Below, one piece after another: positions 60,179 through 64,000 of a stretch of 64,000 bases of DNA. The notes beneath the pieces were generated by a model. It was not told the DNA's origin, ran no database searches, and was given only the letters and a program-made list of their open reading frames with translations. The stretch comes from Candidatus Saccharimonadota bacterium. Its GTDB lineage: Bacteria > Patescibacteriota > Saccharimonadia > Saccharimonadales > UBA4665. Position numbers and translations under genes: made by a program. Position 1 is the first letter of the stretch. Each line of letters opens with the position of its first letter. The DNA is taken from the NCBI GenBank assembly GCA_027365775.1, contig DAHXLX010000004.1, positions 1 to 64,000 of the forward strand, read 5' to 3'.

Positions 60179-63100
60179 ATGATCAAGCTGTCTGCGGCAT
60201 ACCGTGCCGCCTATAGTATGCTAAATGATGACCAGCGTAGAGCGGTGGATAAGATAGACGGACCGGTTCTGATAATCGCCGGGCCCGGTACCGGTAAAAC
60301 CCAGTTACTGACTACCAGAATCGGACGGATACTGGAAGTAACCGATAGCGCACCAGAGAATATTCTCTGTCTAACATTTAGCGATTCAGCGGCGGCTACA
60401 ATGCAGGAACGGTTATCATCATTGATTGGTCCGCTGGCTTACGACGTTACCATTTCCACTTATCACAGTTTTGGCAGCCAGCTAATCCAGACTTATCCCG
60501 ATCTGTTTAATCTCAGCCAGGCTATCCAACCGGTCGATGATTTGACTCTCGATCAACTATTAAGAAAAGTCATCGACAGCCTTGAATATACCAATCCACT
60601 CAAAGCCGACTTATTCATCAACAGCATAAAAACACTGATCAGCGGTTATAAACGAGCCTTGATTACACCGGACACACTGGAACAAGTCTGTCGGGCTAAC
60701 CTGGACTTCATCAACCAGGCATCAAATATAGTTAATAATTATCTCCATCCAGGCGAGAGAATAAGTAAAGCACAGCTTAAGCTATATAAACATATCCTAA
60801 ACGACAGCCGGAAACTGCAACCGGCAATCGAATTATCGCCCATCACACAGCTAGCGACACTGTTTAATGATGAGCTGGCGGCGGCGATCGACGAAGCAGA
60901 GTCCAACGCTAAAATGACCGCCTTGAGCAAATGGAAGGCCATCTGGCTGGAAAATAACCAGACGGGGCTATACCGTATCAGCAGCGAACGAACCAATAAC
61001 CGGCAACTGGCCATGGCGCAAATTTATCGTCACTACAACGAACTGCTCGCCAGTAACAATCTTTACGATTACGACGATATGATCTTGAACGCCATCAACG
61101 GGCTAATTGCCAACCCGGATATCAAGCTAACGCTTCAAGAAAGATACCAATATATCCTGCTCGACGAGTTTCAGGACACCAACGAAGCCCAATTGAAACT
61201 GGTCGAACTTCTGGTAGACAACCCGATTAACGAAGGTCGGCCCAATATATTGGCGGTCGGAGATGACGATCAGGCAATATACAGCTTCCAGGGCGCACAT
61301 TATTCGCACATGCGCCGCTTCTATTCAACTTATCGAAGCGTGGAATTAATCAGCCTGAGAATCAATTACCGCTCGACGCCCGGCATCGTCGGTCTAAGTT
61401 CCAACATCCGCCGGCAAATTAGCGAAAGCCTTGATCTGGTTGTGAAACACCAGCTTAGCCAGGCCTCAATCAACAACGAGCAGATCATAAGAGTTGAATT
61501 GCCGTTGGATCTAAAACAACTATCCTGGGTCGCCAGCTATGTTAACAATTTAATCGCCAACGGTCACCAGGCGGAAGATATTGCCATATTGGCCCCGAAA
61601 CACCGGCTGCTAGTTGATCTCATACCCTATCTGCATACGTTCGATATCCCGCTAAGCTATGAACAGAAAGACAATATTCTAGACGATGAACTGATTGTCC
61701 AGTTAATTAACTGCGCCCGGCTGGTATTGGCGTTATCCAAGATGGATGAAGCGGACGCCGACTGTCTCTGGCCGATCGTCCTCAGCGGCGCCTACTGGCA
61801 GTTGCCGGTTAGTTTACTGTGGCAATTGTCCTGGCGGGTCAAAGACAACCGCACCAACTGGACAGAATCAATCTTAAGCCAGCCAAAAACCAGGCCGATC
61901 GGCTTATTCTTTATCAGATTGTCCCAGCTAACAACGTCCACATCTTTCGAAGAAATGCTTAATTATCTCAGCGGCAATATGCCGCTGGACATCAACGAAC
62001 CCGGTCTAAAACAATATACCAGTCCGTTTTTGCACCAATACGTAAGTAAACTTGAGCTCCAGGACAAAACCTTGCCCGCGACGGCGTGGCGCCTACTCGG
62101 ACATCTGTCGATCTTACGCTCAAGGGTTAAGGCGGCCAATGAAAACGGTGTAAGCCTTGAAGGCCTGATTGAATTCATCGACGCATACAAACAGGCCAAG
62201 CTTAAAATAGTTGACACCAGTCCGTTTATCGAACAATCAAGCGCCGTCAGATTGATGACCGCATATTCGGCCAAAGGCCAGGAATTCAAAACCGTAATTT
62301 TGATCGATCTGGTAGATGAACAATGGGGTTCAAGCAGTCGCGGCCAGAGCGCAAAGATAGCTTTGCCGCAAAACTTAAGACATGTCCGTATCGACCGCAG
62401 CAATGACGACGATAAACTTAGACTGCTATTTGTGGCATTGTCGCGGGCAAGGGAACGATTGGTACTGGCTAGCTATACCAACGACGTCAGCGGCAACAGC
62501 GTCGCGCAACTGCGCTATTTTGACGAACGATACACTGACAATAAACTTCAATCGCCTCTACTGCCCGAGGGATCGATAATCGAGCAACCCGACAGTGCCT
62601 TAATCTCGGACTTAGCGTCAAGCACCAATTGGTTCAATTTACATTTGGACCGTTTCGATCCTGATCGTCAAGCATTATTAAAGAACCGTCTTGACTTGTT
62701 TAAACTTAGCGCGACTAAACTAAATGCTTATAGCTATATCGGCAAAGGCGGGCCAATCCAATTCTATCTCGATTATATTCTTCAGTTTCCGTCGGCAACC
62801 ACACTTAGTAGTCATTTCGGAGTCTGCATCCACGAGGCACTGGACTGGCAATTCAAACAAACTATTAACAGCGGCCATATTGCGGCAATCGATGACGTAA
62901 TCAAGGAGTTTGAAAACCAATTTAAAAAAAGACTTATGTCTAACAACGATTATGAGCACTATTTAAACCGGGGAATCAGATGCCTGAGGTCTTATTTCGA
63001 ACAAACCGACATCGTTAACCGGGCCGACGACTTAAGCGAGGAACAATTCGATGTTAGCTATAATGGCATGCGGCTTGTGGGAAATATTGACCGGCTAATT

Positions 63101-63499
63101 ATTGACAAAGCCGCCAGATCAATCAAAATCATTGACTTTAAAACCGGCAAAAGCTATGCCAAATGGAATCATGATATTAAGTCGTTTCACCATGCAAGGC
63201 AAATGTATTTTTACAAGTTACTGGTGGAAAATGATCGGCGGTTTAAAAATTACCAGGTAACCAGTGCTGCCATCCAGTTCGTCGAACCGGATGTCGACGA
63301 CAATAGTATCAAAAGTCTTTCACTAAGCTTTGAACAAGCTGAATGCGCTAAATTAAATAACTATTTAACAGTAGTCTGGGATAATATAATGCGTTTGGAC
63401 TTTCCGGACTGTAGCGGTTATACCGACACACTAAAAGGAATCCGTAATTTCGAAGCCGACATAATCAAAAACAGTAAAACTGCATTAACCGCAAATTAA
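60179..63499 (+). CDS. UvrD/Rep-family DNA helicase with C-terminal PD-(D/E)XK nuclease
   Basis: 1106 residues. The superfamily 1A helicase has an N-terminal Q-motif (MLNDDQRRAVDKI), Walker A AGPGTGKTQLL (about 37-46), LLDEFQDTN (Walker B), GDDDQAIYSFQGA and INYRSTPGIVGL. Motif V/VI region: MTAYSAKGQEFKTVILIDL and LFVALSRARERLVLA. The C-terminal nuclease (about 900-1080) has HEALDWQF, LVGNIDRLI, IIDFKTGK and QMYFYKLLV, the RecB/AddB-type PD-(D/E)XK set. It resembles a one-chain AddA-like enzyme for double-strand-break processing. A second (AddB) partner is not in the window. Confidence 0.92.
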   Translation: MIKLSAAYRAAYSMLNDDQRRAVDKIDGPVLIIAGPGTGKTQLLTTRIGRILEVTDSAPENILCLTFSDSAAATMQERLSSLIGPLAYDVTISTYHSFGSQLIQTYPDLFNLSQAIQPVDDLTLDQLLRKVIDSLEYTNPLKADLFINSIKTLISGYKRALITPDTLEQVCRANLDFINQASNIVNNYLHPGERISKAQLKLYKHILNDSRKLQPAIELSPITQLATLFNDELAAAIDEAESNAKMTALSKWKAIWLENNQTGLYRISSERTNNRQLAMAQIYRHYNELLASNNLYDYDDMILNAINGLIANPDIKLTLQERYQYILLDEFQDTNEAQLKLVELLVDNPINEGRPNILAVGDDDQAIYSFQGAHYSHMRRFYSTYRSVELISLRINYRSTPGIVGLSSNIRRQISESLDLVVKHQLSQASINNEQIIRVELPLDLKQLSWVASYVNNLIANGHQAEDIAILAPKHRLLVDLIPYLHTFDIPLSYEQKDNILDDELIVQLINCARLVLALSKMDEADADCLWPIVLSGAYWQLPVSLLWQLSWRVKDNRTNWTESILSQPKTRPIGLFFIRLSQLTTSTSFEEMLNYLSGNMPLDINEPGLKQYTSPFLHQYVSKLELQDKTLPATAWRLLGHLSILRSRVKAANENGVSLEGLIEFIDAYKQAKLKIVDTSPFIEQSSAVRLMTAYSAKGQEFKTVILIDLVDEQWGSSSRGQSAKIALPQNLRHVRIDRSNDDDKLRLLFVALSRARERLVLASYTNDVSGNSVAQLRYFDERYTDNKLQSPLLPEGSIIEQPDSALISDLASSTNWFNLHLDRFDPDRQALLKNRLDLFKLSATKLNAYSYIGKGGPIQFYLDYILQFPSATTLSSHFGVCIHEALDWQFKQTINSGHIAAIDDVIKEFENQFKKRLMSNNDYEHYLNRGIRCLRSYFEQTDIVNRADDLSEEQFDVSYNGMRLVGNIDRLIIDKAARSIKIIDFKTGKSYAKWNHDIKSFHHARQMYFYKLLVENDRRFKNYQVTSAAIQFVEPDVDDNSIKSLSLSFEQAECAKLNNYLTVVWDNIMRLDFPDCSGYTDTLKGIRNFEADIIKNSKTALTAN

Positions 63500-63501
63500 A
63501 A

Positions 63502-63524
63502 CTGCTCCCGTTTAATGAGAGCAG
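63502..63524. terminator. Possible terminator between convergent genes
   Basis: CTGCTC (63502-63507) pairs with GAGCAG (63519-63524) around an 11-base loop, with an AT-rich but not T-rich tail. It lies between the helicase gene and the convergent aquaporin-like gene and could serve either. Confidence 0.4.
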
Positions 63525-63545
63525 CTTAATTATATAGTTTTAGTT

Positions 63546-64000
63546 TTAGCGGCGTCGACGGTTAGTGGTGGACCGTCTAGTCGTTGTCTTTCTAGTTGTT
63601 GTCTTCTTGGCGCCGGAAGTACGCGCAGAAGATCGACTGGAACGAGCCGTTGTAGCGGCCGGTACCACCGCTTCAGCAACAACCAGCGTTTCGTCAGCTA
63701 CCAATTCATCGTTGGTCGCAAACAATAATGCATACAGGTTGACACCGATAACCGCACCCAATACCGGACCGAGCAGGTAGGTGCCCCAACCCATCGAGCC
63801 CCAAATGTTCCATGCCCGAATGCTTAATGCGACAGCCGGATTGGCAATTCCCAAACCGGCACCAGCGGCAACCATTATTGCCAAGGCGTATGATCCGCCT
63901 AAAAGCAACGAGCGGTTAGTGTGCTGCAGGCGACGGTAATAAACCGCACCCCATGCCAAGGCCAGTATTAACGTACCGACCGCCTCAGCGAAAAGTACAC
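63546..64000 (-). CDS. Aquaporin/MIP-family protein, C-terminal half (truncated at window edge)
   Basis: The frame is open from the stop at 63546 to the right edge, so the 5' part lies outside the window. The visible part begins VLFAEAVGTLILALAWGAVY, a MIP membrane helix, then a second helix, then GIANPAVALSIRAW (NPA box) and WGTYLLGPVLGAVIGVNLYALL. The usual Arg after NPA (NPAR) in the second half is Val here, which would change the selectivity filter. The last 35 residues are a Ser/Thr/Lys/Arg repeat-like tail ending in RRRR, unusual for aquaporins. Possibly a glycerol or small-solute channel. Confidence 0.8.
   Translation of the reverse strand, partial: VLFAEAVGTLILALAWGAVYYRRLQHTNRSLLLGGSYALAIMVAAGAGLGIANPAVALSIRAWNIWGSMGWGTYLLGPVLGAVIGVNLYALLFATNDELVADETLVVAEAVVPAATTARSSRSSARTSGAKKTTTRKTTTRRSTTNRRRR

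Overview
The window looks like a stretch of chromosome from a Candidatus Saccharibacteria (TM7, Patescibacteria/CPR) relative. This is inferred from content. Genes are tightly packed with many 4-bp ATGA overlaps. Many genes have a TATAAT-like box only 6-12 bases before the ATG, so their mRNAs are probably leaderless. Zinc-binding cysteines are missing from RecR, DnaX and L33. There is a bo3-type quinol oxidase next to a type II NADH dehydrogenase, plus pilin-like genes and a VirD4/TraG-like ATPase. TGA is used as a normal stop, so the code is standard. I see no insertion sequence, prophage, CRISPR array or rRNA gene.

Layout. 0-0.6 kb: tRNA-Tyr, tRNA-Thr(GGT), tRNA-Thr(TGT) and rpmG. 0.6-5 kb: a minus-strand alpha-glucan operon (glycogen-synthase-like transferase, GH57, GH15) with a recognisable promoter and an upstream inverted repeat. 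5-12.6 kb: hypotheticals, tRNA-Trp, a prepilin gene broken by a 4-bp tandem duplication, a P-loop kinase, a YgjP-type metalloprotease, a soluble PAS histidine kinase and a GT2 membrane glycosyltransferase. 12.7-21.4 kb: secE-nusG-rplK-rplA, then dcd and a thymidylate kinase/ThyX fusion, a small unknown minus-strand block, and rplJ-rplL behind an L10 leader. 21.5-31 kb: replication and repair genes (dnaX, dnaB, ybaB, recR, DHH phosphoesterase) and cysS. 31-35.3 kb: an envelope operon (alpha/beta hydrolase, two PimA-like GT4 enzymes, AI-2E-family permease). 35.3-39.7 kb: small stress-type genes (GlsB/YeaQ, KGG), a CapA-like protein, a YdcF-like protein and tRNA-Gln.

39.7-49.7 kb: an orphan VirD4/TraG-like ATPase, two LPG-synthase-type membrane proteins, and a signalling cluster (soluble histidine kinase, receiver, Crp/Fnr regulator, OmpR-type regulator, membrane kinase). 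50-54.7 kb: the cyoABCDE operon. 54.9-60.2 kb: two divergent unknown genes, an FAD-linked lactate/glycolate-type dehydrogenase, a second pilin-like protein and NDH-2. 60.2-64 kb: a UvrD-type helicase with a C-terminal PD-(D/E)XK nuclease, and a truncated aquaporin-like gene running off the right edge.

Taken together, NDH-2 and the FAD-linked dehydrogenase could feed electrons through quinone to the bo3 oxidase, giving a minimal aerobic chain. Dcd and the Tmk-ThyX fusion cover dUTP/dCTP to dTDP in two neighbouring genes. The GT/GH57/GH15 operon could build and break down an alpha-glucan store. The least described items are the double-ThyX/Tmk fusion, the slippage-type pilin frameshift, the loss of zinc sites in several core proteins, and several very small ORFs.
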